64,000 nt of DNA from Desulfocurvus sp. (GTDB taxonomy: Bacteria; Desulfobacterota; Desulfovibrionia; Desulfovibrionales; Desulfovibrionaceae), in assembly GCA_020692325.1 (NCBI GenBank), contig JAIMKR010000010.1, positions 1-64,000 of the forward strand, given 5' to 3'. Below, one piece after another: positions 9,615 through 20,503 of the stretch. The position numbers and the translations under genes are program-made. The notes beneath the pieces are model-generated. The model made no database searches. It was not told the origin of the DNA and saw only the letters and a list, made by a program, of their open reading frames with translations. Position 1 is the first letter of the stretch. The number at the start of each line of letters is the position of its first letter.

Positions 9615-10769
9615 ATGTTCCAACCGACGGATCGATCCGGCCCGGCGTCCGACCCCGACGCCGAGGCTAGGCGGACGCTGCTGGCCCTGTGCTGGCCCGA
9701 GGGACGCAAAAGCTGCCCGCGCTGCGGCGCGGGTGCGCCCTATCAGCTGGCCGGCGGCAGGCTGCGCTGCGGCGGCTGCCGATACACCTTTCACGACTTC
9801 ACCGGCCGCTGGCTCAACGAGGCCGGCCTTTCCCCGCGCCAATGGATCGCCCTCGCCCGGGCCTTCGCGCGCGAGGCCACCGCGCGCGAGGCGGCGGCCG
9901 AACTCGGCATCGCCTACAACACGGCCTACAAGGCGCTGACAGTGCTACGGCTGGCCCTGCTCGCCCAAGAGCCGGACGCCCCACAATTGCTGGCCCCCGG
10001 CGCGCCGCTGGCCCCCCTCGCCCCCGGTGGCGACGGGACCCTCGCCCCGCGCGGGGCGGACCTGCCGGTGTACGGCATCCTCACCGGACCGGCCGAAGTT
10101 TTCGTGGACCTGCTGCCCGAGCTGACGGCGGCAAGCGTGCTGCACTTCATGCGCAACTTCCGGCTGGGCGTGGCGCGGCATGGCGGCGTCATCATCACCG
10201 ATCGCTACAAGAGCTACGACGCCCTGATCCTGTGCGCCGACGAGACCCTTCCCTGGAACGAACCACCGCGCCGCCGGGACGTGGTCTACGCTGAAAGCGG
10301 GGCCTGCCCGTTCTGGGATTTCGCCCGGCCACGCCTGCGACGGTTCAAGGGACTCTCGTGTCTGCGTTTTCCGCTGTACATGAAGGAGCTGGCCCTGCGC
10401 TTCAACATGCGGGGAGCCGACCTGCTCCCCGTGGCGCTGACGGCGCTTTGCGCGCCGACGCCCCACTTCGCCCCGTCGCCGGCCGGCGCGTCAACGCCGG
10501 AACAACGCGAACAGGAGCGAGAGCACGACGCTGACGATCAGACAGGTGACGATGGGAAAGGCGAGGGTGAAGCCACCCCGGCGGATGAAGATATCGCCGG
10601 GCAGACGGAACAGCGGAAAACGCGCCAAACCAAGACGAGCAAACAGCGCTCGCGCGGCCGGCGCGTCCGCCAGGACGAGCAGCAATCCCACGAGCGCCAT
10701 GCCCAGGCCAAGGAAAACCAGAGTGCGCCCCAGTCCAGCCATGCGCCGATTCCTCCTTCCACCGACTAG
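9615..10769 (+). CDS. IS1595/ISXO2-like transposase-family protein (zinc ribbon + DDE-like core)
   Basis: CPRCG...LRCGGCRYTFHDFTG zinc ribbon, HTH-like segment, GVIITDRYKSYD; frame stays open through the antisense DUF2905 gene. Confidence 0.7.
   Translation: MFQPTDRSGPASDPDAEARRTLLALCWPEGRKSCPRCGAGAPYQLAGGRLRCGGCRYTFHDFTGRWLNEAGLSPRQWIALARAFAREATAREAAAELGIAYNTAYKALTVLRLALLAQEPDAPQLLAPGAPLAPLAPGGDGTLAPRGADLPVYGILTGPAEVFVDLLPELTAASVLHFMRNFRLGVARHGGVIITDRYKSYDALILCADETLPWNEPPRRRDVVYAESGACPFWDFARPRLRRFKGLSCLRFPLYMKELALRFNMRGADLLPVALTALCAPTPHFAPSPAGASTPEQREQEREHDADDQTGDDGKGEGEATPADEDIAGQTEQRKTRQTKTSKQRSRGRRVRQDEQQSHERHAQAKENQSAPQSSHAPIPPSTD
10491..10742 (-). CDS. DUF2905 family small membrane protein
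   Basis: MAGLGRTLVFLGLGMALVGLLLV...RFPLFRLPGDIFIRRGGFTLAFPIVTCLIVSVVLSLLF. Confidence 0.88.
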   Translation of the reverse strand: MAGLGRTLVFLGLGMALVGLLLVLADAPAARALFARLGLARFPLFRLPGDIFIRRGGFTLAFPIVTCLIVSVVLSLLFALFRR

Positions 10770-11197
10770 CATCGCGGCCGCCACGGTTCAAGTGTGGCAT
10801 GGCTCGCCGAACTGCCGCAAGAAACTCTCCGCCCCGGAATCAACGCGGGAATAACGCCTTCAGACGCAAGGTCTTCACGCCACCGCCGCTCGGCCTCCCC
10901 CGCGCGCTGACGGTCGTTCACGGCGTTCGCCGCCATGCCCAGGCCGACGATCTCAGCGACGCCATGGTGAAATCCGCCTTCGCGTTCGACGTGGTCCAAT
11001 GCCCCGGCCTGCCCCTGGGCGCGAGCGCCGCATGTCGCCAATCGACGCCGATGCCCTGGTTGTGGAGAGCGACAACCTGCGCCGCCCCATTCCGCCAGCA
11101 TGAGGCGCGCTCGATGACGTGGTCTTCGAGCGGCTCCCGGCCGGCCCCGCCCCGGCCGGTTGACGCGTCGCCACACCGGGGGTACAAGGCATCCCGC

Positions 11198-11346
11198 TTG
11201 TTCTCAGGGCGGGGTGCAATTCCCCACCGGCGGTATCCCGGCGTGCGCGCGGGGGAGCCCGCGAGCGCTCGCTCCATGGGGAGCGGGGTCAGCAGATTCC
11301 GGTGCGAAGCCGGAGCCGACGGTTACAGTCCGGAGGAAAGAGAATG
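11198..11346 (+). ncRNA. FMN riboswitch (RFN element)
   Basis: TTCTCAGGGCGGGGTGCAATTCCCCACCGGCGGTA...AGCCCGCGAGCG...GTCAGCAGATTCCGGTGCGAAGCCGGAGCCGACGGTTACAGTCCGGAGGAAAGAGAA matches the RFN consensus. Confidence 0.96.
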
Positions 11347-11347
11347 A

Positions 11348-11384
11348 GGCAGTCGACCCGCCGGTCCATGGCGGGCTGCCGTTT
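11348..11384 (+). promoter_or_regulatory. Expression-platform hairpin of the FMN riboswitch
   Basis: GGCAG-tcga-CCCGCC-ggtccat-GGCGGG-CTGCC-gttt: bulged helix directly after the aptamer. Confidence 0.5.
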
Positions 11385-11450
11385 GGCGCTCGCCGGCGGC
11401 GTCTGTCCCACGCCCTGATTCTGGCCCAAGCTGCCTGAAGGAGGCACGCC

Positions 11451-12095
11451 ATGAATCAGTCCCTGCTTGATCGTTTCGGAACCCCCAAAACCCGTGTCGA
11501 ACGCGCGCTGGACAGCCTGCGCGAGGGAAGCGGCGTTCTCGTCGTGGACGACGAGAACCGCGAGAATGAGGGCGACCTCATCTACCCCGCGCAAACGCTG
11601 AAGCCGGAGCAGATGGCTCTGCTCATCCGCGAGTGCAGCGGCATCGTCTGCCTGTGCCTCACCGACGAACAGGCCGACCGGCTGAACCTGCCCCCCATGG
11701 TGGAGCACAACACCAACCGCAACAAGACCGCCTTCACCGTCACCATCGAGGCCGCCGAGGGCGTGACCACGGGCGTCTCCGCCGCCGACCGCGTGACCAC
11801 AGTCCAGGCCGCCGTGGCCGAGAACGCCAAGCCCGCCGATCTGCACCGGCCGGGGCATGTGTTCCCCCTGCGGGCCAGGTCGGGCGGAGTGCTGGAGCGC
11901 GGCGGTCACACCGAGGCCACAGTCGACCTCATGCGTTTGGCCGGGCTCGCCCCCGCCGGCGTGCTCTGCGAGCTGACCAACCGCGACGGCACCATGGCCC
12001 GTTTGCCCCAGGTGGCGGCCTTCGCCGAGCTGCATGGCCTGCCCCTCATGGCCGTGGCCGACCTGGTGAGCTACCGCAAGGAATTCCGCGACTAG
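11451..12095 (+). CDS. ribB: 3,4-dihydroxy-2-butanone-4-phosphate synthase
   Basis: [45 protein letters not shown]; downstream of RFN element. Confidence 0.96.
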   Translation: MNQSLLDRFGTPKTRVERALDSLREGSGVLVVDDENRENEGDLIYPAQTLKPEQMALLIRECSGIVCLCLTDEQADRLNLPPMVEHNTNRNKTAFTVTIEAAEGVTTGVSAADRVTTVQAAVAENAKPADLHRPGHVFPLRARSGGVLERGGHTEATVDLMRLAGLAPAGVLCELTNRDGTMARLPQVAAFAELHGLPLMAVADLVSYRKEFRD

Positions 12096-12119
12096 GCCAT
12101 CGACCGCCGCGACAACGCG

Positions 12120-12158
12120 AAAGGGCCGTCGGGAATTCGCTCCCGGCGGCCCTTTTCG
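12120..12158 (+). terminator. Rho-independent terminator after ribB
   Basis: AAAGGGCCGTCGGG-aattcgc-TCCCGGCGGCCCTTTT. Confidence 0.88.
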
Positions 12159-12265
12159 TCGTGGTCCTCGTCACTGCAGGTTGCGGCGCCATCGACGCCC
12201 AAGCGCCGGATCGCCACGCCCGCGTTTTCGTCGCGATGGCCCTTTGCGGGGCGCGACGGCGCGGC

Positions 12266-13606
12266 TCAGCGCTCCGCGCCCGTCATGCCCTGCGGCGTCG
12301 CGCCACCCTGCCCGTCGCCCGCCGGCTCCTGCTCCAGGGCGGGCAGCGCCCGGCGGCTCACCAGCAGGTTCAACGCGCCGGGATTCTTCATCCGACCGGA
12401 AACATACTCGGCGTAGGTTCCGCTGCCGCAGAACAGGTCCACGTGGTTGCCCACGATGGCGCCGCCCGTGTCCTGGGCCATGACCAGCCCGGAAAGGCTC
12501 GTCGGCCCGCCGCTCTGCGGCGCGGGCAGGGGCACGCTCATAGCCAGCGCCGCGCCCAGCGGCACGCGCGAGCGGTCCACCGCCACGGAGGCCATGGGCG
12601 TGAGCAGCTTGCCCATGCTGCCGAAGGGCCCGTTGTCGGCCAGCTTGAAGAACACGTAGCTCTTGTCCGCGGCGAGCAGGCTCTTGGTCAGATCCGGGTG
12701 CTCGCGCACGAACTCACGGATGCGCGGCATACTGGCCTCGCTGGGTTTGAGGTAGCCACGGTTGATGATGGTGCGGCCAAGCATGTTGAGTTCGCGGCCG
12801 TTCTTGTCGGCATAGAGCACGTGCTTCACCTCGCCATCGGGCAGAATGAGCCGGCCGGAGCCCTGAATCTGCAGGAAATACAGTTCGACGCGGTCCCTTA
12901 CCCAGGCCAGCTCGTCGCCCTTGCCCCTGAGTGAGCCGGTGAAATCGATGTCCTCGCGCGAGTAGTAGGGCTTGATGCCGTTTTTCTGCATCCTGTAGCG
13001 CAGCACCTGCCCACGCCAACGCGGATGAAACTCGCCGAGGTCCACCTCCATCATGTCCGCGGGGCGGCCATACAGAGGATAGGGGTAGGCGGGATCAGGC
13101 TTGAGACTGGCCTCGAGATAGGGCTCGTAATAGCCGGTGACGAGCGTGTCCTGTTCCAGGGGATACCAAGCGAAGACCTGGGCCAGCAGGGCCGGGTCGT
13201 CGTCCAGGTAGGGCAACGCGGCGATGAGGTCCTCCAACGTCTGGCGCATGGCTCCCCAGGTGATGGAGAGGCCCGGCCGGCTGAAGGCCGTCGCCCCGGC
13301 CGGCTTTCTGCGCACGTAGGCCAAGCTGGCCTTGAGGCCGGGCTCCAGGTCGCGCCAGGAGCGCAGTCCCTGCGTGGCGGGCGACATGCGCCGGGCCTGC
13401 GCCAGGGCCTCCTCGCGCGGGAGGGGCTCCCAGCTTGGCGCCTGGACCACGGGCGGCCGCACCGGCGGCGCGGGAGGCGGCGGGGTGGGCGGCAGAGGGG
13501 CCCGGGCGCAGCCCCAGGCAAACAGAGCGAGACAGCAGAGCAGGCCGCACAGGCGGCCGGTGAAGCGCGTCCGGAACTTCCGGCGCGACGCGGCGGATGG
13601 GATCAT
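12266..13606 (-). CDS. mltA: Membrane-bound lytic murein transglycosylase A, lipoprotein-like signal
   Basis: TGYYEPYLEAS, YFLQIQGSGRL, MAQDTGGAIVGNHVDLFCGSG motifs. Confidence 0.93.
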   Translation of the reverse strand: MIPSAASRRKFRTRFTGRLCGLLCCLALFAWGCARAPLPPTPPPPAPPVRPPVVQAPSWEPLPREEALAQARRMSPATQGLRSWRDLEPGLKASLAYVRRKPAGATAFSRPGLSITWGAMRQTLEDLIAALPYLDDDPALLAQVFAWYPLEQDTLVTGYYEPYLEASLKPDPAYPYPLYGRPADMMEVDLGEFHPRWRGQVLRYRMQKNGIKPYYSREDIDFTGSLRGKGDELAWVRDRVELYFLQIQGSGRLILPDGEVKHVLYADKNGRELNMLGRTIINRGYLKPSEASMPRIREFVREHPDLTKSLLAADKSYVFFKLADNGPFGSMGKLLTPMASVAVDRSRVPLGAALAMSVPLPAPQSGGPTSLSGLVMAQDTGGAIVGNHVDLFCGSGTYAEYVSGRMKNPGALNLLVSRRALPALEQEPAGDGQGGATPQGMTGAER

Positions 13607-14739
13607 GGTTCGTTCCTGTATTCGTGGTAACCGGTGCGCGAGGAAAGCACGTCCTTGTACTCCTCGCCGTAGATCTTGAGCATGACCATGATGAAGGTCA
13701 GAATAAGCGGACCGTAGAAGATGCCCAGCGGCCCGAAGGCGTGCATGCCGCCGAGGATGGACAGGAAGATATAGAAGGGCGAGACCTCGGCCGCGCGCCG
13801 CATGAGCAGCGGACGCAAAATGGTGTCGATGTTGGTGACGATGAGCACGTTGTACAGCAGGAAGAACAGCGCCCACTGCCATTCGCCGAAGAAATACAGG
13901 TACGCCGCGGCGGGAATCCAGACGAGCCCGGTGCCGATGACCGGGATGAGCGAGGACAACCCCATCATGGTGCCCCAGAACAGCGGATTGATGCCCACGA
14001 TGTACAGGCCAAGCGACCCGAACACCCCCTGCAACACCGCGATGAGCAGGCTGCCGAGGAACACCGCGCGCGAAACGCGCTGCAGGCTCTCGATGATGCT
14101 GTCCTCCTGGTGCGTGCGCAGCGGCGCGAGGTACTTCAGCTTCTGCACGATGCCGCGCCCCTCGCGCAGGAAATAGAACATCATGAAGATCATGAGGAAG
14201 AAACGCAGCACCAGCCTGGCCATGTTGCCCACCAGCGTCGCGCTGGCGTCGAGCATGGATTGCGATAATTTGCGCGCGAAATCCAGGATGTAGGCCTGGA
14301 TGTTCGCCTCATCGAGCGGCAGGAACGGAAACCGCACCCGCATCCAGTCCAGCACGGGATCGAGCCGGTGTCCGCGCAGCAGCTCGGCGAAATCGTTGCG
14401 ATTGGCCCAGGCGATGATGGACGTCATGGAGTCCAGCCCCTCCGAGACCAGCCCCCATATGAGAAAGGCCGTGGGCAGCATGATGAGCACCACGATGAGC
14501 AGCGAGGTGATGCCGGCGGACAGATTGGCCCGCCCGCCCAGCTTTTGGAACAGTTTGGCGTTCACTGGCGAGAAGATTATGGCCAGCGCGGCCGAAAGAA
14601 TGATGGTGTTCAGGAAGGGCTCGGCGAGGATGAAGCCGAAGCACAGCGACACCACCAGGAAGAACAGCATGAAATAGGCGAAAATCTTGTTGGAGTGCGG
14701 CAGCGGCGTGTCGAACGTCTCCTTGACTTTGTCGTCCAT
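13603..14739 (-). CDS. AI-2E family transporter (PerM/YhhQ-like permease)
   Basis: Polytopic; GINPLFWGTMMGLSSLIPVIGTGLVWIPAA, GGMHAFGPLGIFYGPLILT; 4-nt overlap with mltA. Confidence 0.9.
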   Translation of the reverse strand: MDDKVKETFDTPLPHSNKIFAYFMLFFLVVSLCFGFILAEPFLNTIILSAALAIIFSPVNAKLFQKLGGRANLSAGITSLLIVVLIMLPTAFLIWGLVSEGLDSMTSIIAWANRNDFAELLRGHRLDPVLDWMRVRFPFLPLDEANIQAYILDFARKLSQSMLDASATLVGNMARLVLRFFLMIFMMFYFLREGRGIVQKLKYLAPLRTHQEDSIIESLQRVSRAVFLGSLLIAVLQGVFGSLGLYIVGINPLFWGTMMGLSSLIPVIGTGLVWIPAAAYLYFFGEWQWALFFLLYNVLIVTNIDTILRPLLMRRAAEVSPFYIFLSILGGMHAFGPLGIFYGPLILTFIMVMLKIYGEEYKDVLSSRTGYHEYRNEP

Positions 14740-15161
14740 GGTGCGTCCACTCCCTGCGGCGTTGTTGTGTGCTGCGGGACCACGTCTCGTCGCCCGCCCG
14801 TCGCCCGCATTATCCGAACGGATGCGACGCGGCGTGATTGAAACGGCGCGTAACGTCCTGCCCCCTCTCCAGCGAGAGGCGCGGCGGCGGGAAATCCGCG
14901 TCCCACCTGCCTCGCGGCAGCTTACCGGGCCTGTGTAAGCTCCGGCGCTGGCGCGGTCAAGGGCGGACGCGCACGCTACCCGGGCACGGGCGAATGCTTC
15001 TTGTTTTTTCCGTGGGATGTGTCTAAAGGGAAATCAGCACCGTGCGGGAAAGGGTTTGGCCGCTCGGGGGCAGCAGCTTTCCCGACCCTGCGTTGGCAAC
15101 ACGCGCGGTCGGGAATTTGTGGTGGTCTTGTGTGCAAAAAATTTCAACTGGAGGAATTTGG

Positions 15162-15962
15162 ATGAAACGCCTGTTCAAATCCATCATCATCGCCGCCGCC
15201 ATGAGCGTGCTCGCCCTGGGCGTGGTCGGTTGCGGCAAAAAGGATGAGCAGAAGCCCGCGGACAACGCCACTGCGGCCGCTTCCGGTCCGAAGACCATCG
15301 TCTTCGCCTCCGACGCCACCTACCCCCCCATGCAGTACATGGATGAAAGCAAGAACATCGTCGGCTTCGAAGTCGATGTGATCAAGGCCGCCGCCGAGAA
15401 GGCCGGCTTCAAGGCCGAGTTCAAGAACGTCGCCTGGGATGGCATTTTCGCCGGTCTGGCCGCAGGCAAGTACGACGCCATTTCGTCCTCCGTGTCCATC
15501 ACCGATGAGCGCAAGGCCGCCATGGACTTCTCCGACCCGATCATGCCCATCGAGCAGATCCTGGTCGTCCCCACGGACAGCAAGGCCACCTCGCTCGCCG
15601 ACCTGAAGGACAAGACCGTGGGCGCGCAGATCAGCACCACCAGCGCCCTGGTGCTGAAGGACGCCAAGGGTCTCAAGGCCGCGAAGACCTACGATGAGGT
15701 CGGTCTCGCCATGGAGGATCTGGTGAAGGGCACCATCCAGGCCGTCCTGGCCGACAGCCCGGTCGCCGTGGAGTACACCTCCCACAAGTACCCGGACAAG
15801 ATCAAAATCGCCGGCGTGGTCAAGAGCGACAAGGTCGAGAACATCGGCATCGCCGTCAAGAAGGGCAACAAGGACGTGCTCGACCTGGTCAACAAGGGCC
15901 TGGCCGCCATCAAGGCCGACGGCACCTTCGACAAGATCAAGGCGCAGCACAACATGAAGTAA
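15162..15962 (+). CDS. Polar amino-acid ABC transporter substrate-binding lipoprotein
   Basis: LGVVGCGKK lipobox; YPPMQYMDESKNIVGFEVDVIKAAAEKAG; GGAGG RBS. Confidence 0.93.
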   Translation: MKRLFKSIIIAAAMSVLALGVVGCGKKDEQKPADNATAAASGPKTIVFASDATYPPMQYMDESKNIVGFEVDVIKAAAEKAGFKAEFKNVAWDGIFAGLAAGKYDAISSSVSITDERKAAMDFSDPIMPIEQILVVPTDSKATSLADLKDKTVGAQISTTSALVLKDAKGLKAAKTYDEVGLAMEDLVKGTIQAVLADSPVAVEYTSHKYPDKIKIAGVVKSDKVENIGIAVKKGNKDVLDLVNKGLAAIKADGTFDKIKAQHNMK

Positions 15963-16059
15963 GCACGGCCGCTCGTCGGTCCGTCTCTTTCGCTTCCATC
16001 GCCTGGGGGCCGTCCATCGGCGGTCCCCAGGCATTCCTCACAAGCAAGGGCCTGCACAA

Positions 16060-16828
16060 ATGACCAATAGACAAAAAATCGACGTGGGCGAAGGGGCGGC
16101 CATTCCCACCCGAAACGACTGGGGACTCTTCAACGCCTGGATGATCAGCCTCGTCGGCGCCGTCGCCTCCATCCTCTATCTTCTCATCGCCCACCCGGAG
16201 CCGTATCGCCGCCTGCTCGTCTACCTCGGCGACGGCATCGTCATCACCTTCAAGGTCACCATCGCCTCCATCCTCTGCGCCTGTTGCATCGGGCTCATCA
16301 CGGGTCTGGGACGCGTGTCGAAGAACAAGGTGATCAACCTGATCGCCTCCACATACGTGGAGATCATCCGCGGCATTCCGCTGCTGGTGCAACTTTTCTA
16401 CATTTACTACGCCCTGGGACGCTTCCTCAACGTGCCCGACCTGACGGCCGCCGTCATCGCCATGAGCGTGTGCTACGGCGCCTACATGGGCGAGGTGTTC
16501 CGCGCGGGCATCACCGCCATCGACAAGGGCCAGACCGAGGCCGCCCGGTCCCTCGGGTTCAACACCCGGCAGACCATGTTCCTGGTCATTCTGCCCCAGG
16601 CATGGCGCACCATTCTGCCGCCCGTGGGCAATGAATTCATCGCACTGTTGAAGGACACCTCGCTCGTGTCCATCCTGGCCGTGGCCGATTTGCTGCGCCG
16701 CGGACGCGAGTTCTCCAGCGAGACCTTCCTGTACTTCGAGACCTATACAATGGTCGCGCTCGTCTATCTCGTCATCACGCTCATTCTCTCCAAGGGAGTG
16801 AGCTTCATGGAAGCGAGGCTCAGCCACT

Positions 16829-16842
<14 letters not shown>
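16060..16842 (+). CDS. Polar amino-acid ABC transporter permease
   Basis: [21 protein letters not shown] and [24 protein letters not shown]. Confidence 0.94.
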
Positions 16843-17575
<733 letters not shown>

Positions 17576-17592
17576 CCCGGCAAGGGCGTTCG

Positions 17593-17632
17593 GCGGGGCG
17601 CCTCCCGGGAGGCACCCCGCGATCCTTTTTCC
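17593..17632 (+). terminator. Rho-independent terminator after amino-acid ABC operon
   Basis: GCGGGGCGCCTCCCGGGAGGCACCCCGC followed by CTTTTT. Confidence 0.85.
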
Positions 17633-17691
17633 CCACGTTCTTGCGCCAGCCGGCGCACCGGCGTGAGACGGCAGACACCCCGGAGGCCCTC

Positions 17692-19113
17692 ATGCGCGCA
17701 CTCGTCCGTTTCGCCACCCCCATTCTTCTCCCCACCCTGCTCTGCGCCTGCACGCTGCGAGGGGCGACCGCTCCGGCCCCCGCACCACAGCAGGCGGCCG
17801 CGCCCGCCGCTCTCCTCGGCGAGGCCGAGGTCTGCGCCGCCCTCAACACGCTGGTGAACGACACCATCCCCGGCTCCACGGACGACGCCGCGCGCCGCGC
17901 CGCGCTCGCCAAGGATCTGAAGGGCGGCCGCGTTCCCGAATCGCTGTCCTGGACCGTGAGCCAGACCGTCGCCTTCAACCCGCCGCAGCTGGCGCGGATC
18001 TGGAGCGAACGGCAGAAAGCCGAGGGAAACGCCGCTGCTGGCTACACGGCGGCTCCGCCCCAGAATTACGCCCAGCTCAAGGGCGGCGTTGTGGAGCGCC
18101 GGCTGGGGCCCGAACTGTATCTCGTGCGCATGACATCCGGTGAATCGGCGCTGCTTAGCACCTCGCGCAAATTGCGCGACGGCGCGCGCCTGAACAAGCT
18201 GCTCGCCGCCGAGCAAAGCTCGCCACGGCCGGACAAGCACAACAACGATCTTGTGGACGAGCTTTCCGCCGACCAGTTCCGCCGGTTCGTGGAAATTTCA
18301 CGCGATGAGGCGCGCCGCCGCGAGACCATGCGCTCCCCCGCCCTGGCCGGCCTGCGCGCCCTGCGTGGTCAGGACGACGCTTCCGAACGCGCCATGGCCG
18401 CCGATCTGGCCCGGGTGGACACACTCACCCGCGAGGTCAACGCCGTCATCAGCCCACGGCTGCTGCCCCAGGGAACTGCGCCCACGGTCTTCATCCACAA
18501 TGTGCGGCGCATGGCCAAGACCTTCAGCCAGCATCAGTACTACCGCTACGCCCTGCCCGTCACCGACGCGCCCCAGGTGGACGCGGTCCTGCAAGGCTAC
18601 CTGAACGAGCGCCGGGACGACGTGCAGCACCTGCTGCGCAGCACCGGCGTCGGGCACGGCCGGACGCGGACCAACACCGACCGCATCATCTTCACGACCT
18701 ACACGGCATCGCCACGCCTGCTGTCCATCCGCTTCCAGGAACTGCGCGACACCGGCGGCGCGCATCCCAACACCACCTTCGCGTCCTTCGTCTTCGACAT
18801 GCGCACGCACAGACTTCTGAGGCTCGCCGACCTGTTCACCGACGAGCCGACGGCGCTCAAGCTGCTCTCCGAGCTGGCCACGCGACGCCTGGAGATGGCG
18901 CTGGATGGAACGACGTTCCCCGAAGGCTACGCGCCCAGGGCCGAGAACTTCTCCGTGTTCGTGCTGGACGGCGCGGATCTCGTGTTCACCTTCCCACCCT
19001 ATCAGGTGGCCAGCTACGCCCAGGGCCCGCAGACGCTGCGCGTGCCGCTGTGCCATCCGCGACTCCTGCCCCTGCTCTCGCCCGCGCTGCGTGAGGCGCT
19101 GGCCACCAAATAG
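17692..19113 (+). CDS. Lipoprotein with DUF3298/RsiV-like C-terminal domain
   Basis: LLCACTLRG lipobox; C-terminal GAHPNTTFASFVFDMRTHRLLRLADLF...FPPYQVASYAQGPQTLRVPL. Confidence 0.78.
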   Translation: MRALVRFATPILLPTLLCACTLRGATAPAPAPQQAAAPAALLGEAEVCAALNTLVNDTIPGSTDDAARRAALAKDLKGGRVPESLSWTVSQTVAFNPPQLARIWSERQKAEGNAAAGYTAAPPQNYAQLKGGVVERRLGPELYLVRMTSGESALLSTSRKLRDGARLNKLLAAEQSSPRPDKHNNDLVDELSADQFRRFVEISRDEARRRETMRSPALAGLRALRGQDDASERAMAADLARVDTLTREVNAVISPRLLPQGTAPTVFIHNVRRMAKTFSQHQYYRYALPVTDAPQVDAVLQGYLNERRDDVQHLLRSTGVGHGRTRTNTDRIIFTTYTASPRLLSIRFQELRDTGGAHPNTTFASFVFDMRTHRLLRLADLFTDEPTALKLLSELATRRLEMALDGTTFPEGYAPRAENFSVFVLDGADLVFTFPPYQVASYAQGPQTLRVPLCHPRLLPLLSPALREALATK

Positions 19114-19190
19114 CCCCGGCGTCGCCGGCCGCGCGCGGGCACTCCGGCGAACCTCGCCACCGCGTCGCGCATTGAACTCATCGCCCCTTA

Positions 19191-19228
19191 GGAGCCGGCC
19201 GGTCGATTCCCGCCGGCTTCTTTTTTAC
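19191..19228 (+). terminator. Rho-independent terminator
   Basis: GAGCCGGCCGG-N7-CCGCCGGCTTCTTTTTT. Confidence 0.8.
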
Positions 19229-19348
19229 GGTTCCGCCAGCCGCCGGGCGGGGGCATTCCCGCGACCTTGCCGCCCGGGGCGCGACGTGGCATGGAATGAA
19301 CAGGGTGGCGCGAGTGACCGCGCGGGCCCATGCAGCAGGAGGCCAACC

Positions 19349-20503
19349 ATGTCGCAGCCGGCCGCTCCCAGCGTTCCGCCCGGTCCCTTCGATCCCTTCG
19401 TCATCAAATCCCTCGCGCTGCCCAACCGCTTCGTGCGCTCGGCCACGTGGGAGGGGCTCGCCACCGATGCCGGCAATGTGACGCCAGGACTTTGCGAACG
19501 CATGGCCGAGCTGGCGCGAGGCGACGTGGGGCTCATCATCAGCGGCCACGCCTATGTCCGGCGCGACGGCCAGGCGGGATTCCGGCAGCTCGGCGTCCAC
19601 GACCCGGCGCAGGAGGAGGGGCTGGCGGCCATGGCCCGGGCCGCGCACGCCGCAGGCGGCCACATGGCCCTGCAGCTTGCCCACGCGGGAATGCAGGCGG
19701 GCACGGCGCGCACGGGGCTACCCGCGGTGGACCCCGGCGATCTGTCGGCCGAGGGGCTGCCGCCCTGCCAGGCGCTCACGGCCGGAGGCATCGCCGACTT
19801 GGTGGAGGCCTTCGCCCGCGCGGCGCTGCTGGCGAAAAACGCCGGCTTCGACGCCGTGCAGATCCACGCAGCCCACGGCTACCTGCTCAGCCAGTTTCTC
19901 TCTCCGGCCTGGAACCGCAGGACCGATGTCTACGGCGGCGCATTGGCCAACCGGGCACGCATGGCGGTCGAGACGGCGCGAGCCGTGCGCGCGGCCGTGG
20001 GACCGGACTATCCCGTGCTGGCCAAACTGAACGCCGAGGACTTCGTGTCCGGCGGGCAGACGCCGGCCGACGCCGTGGAGGCCGCGCGGCTGCTCGCCCA
20101 GGCCGGAGTGGACGCCATCGAGATTTCCGGCGGCTGCCGGCAGGGGGGCGAGACTCGGATGCCCGCGCGCAGGGGCCGCATCAAAAACCGCGAGGCCGAG
20201 GTCTACTACCGGGAGGCCGCTCGGCTGTACAAAAAACGCCGCGTGCCAGCCCCCCTCATCCTCGTGGGTGGCATCCGCTCCATCGAGACGGCCGAGGAGC
20301 TGCTCGCTTCGAGCGAGGCGGACCTCATCGCACTCTCCCGTCCCCTCATCTGCGAGCCGGACCTCGTGCACCGCTGGCGCAACGGCGACCGCCGGCCGGC
20401 GCTCTGCGTGTCGGACAACGCCTGCTATGGCCCCGCGAACGCTGGCGAGGGCGTCAGCTGCGTCACCTTCGCCAAGCGCCTCGCCACGACAAGGATGTCC
20501 TGA
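19349..20503 (+). CDS. NADH:flavin oxidoreductase / Old Yellow Enzyme family
   Basis: LPNRFVRSATWEG, ALQLAHAGMQ, FDAVQIHAAHGYLLSQFLSPAWNRRTDVYGG. Confidence 0.94.
   Translation: MSQPAAPSVPPGPFDPFVIKSLALPNRFVRSATWEGLATDAGNVTPGLCERMAELARGDVGLIISGHAYVRRDGQAGFRQLGVHDPAQEEGLAAMARAAHAAGGHMALQLAHAGMQAGTARTGLPAVDPGDLSAEGLPPCQALTAGGIADLVEAFARAALLAKNAGFDAVQIHAAHGYLLSQFLSPAWNRRTDVYGGALANRARMAVETARAVRAAVGPDYPVLAKLNAEDFVSGGQTPADAVEAARLLAQAGVDAIEISGGCRQGGETRMPARRGRIKNREAEVYYREAARLYKKRRVPAPLILVGGIRSIETAEELLASSEADLIALSRPLICEPDLVHRWRNGDRRPALCVSDNACYGPANAGEGVSCVTFAKRLATTRMS

Noticed and set aside
11032-11160. Second possible in-frame TGA readthrough (MSPIDADALVVESDNLRRPIPPA*GALDDVVFERLPAGP)
   Set aside because: No recognised protein family, no Cys-homologue in the window and no ribosome binding site; not enough to propose a selenoprotein.
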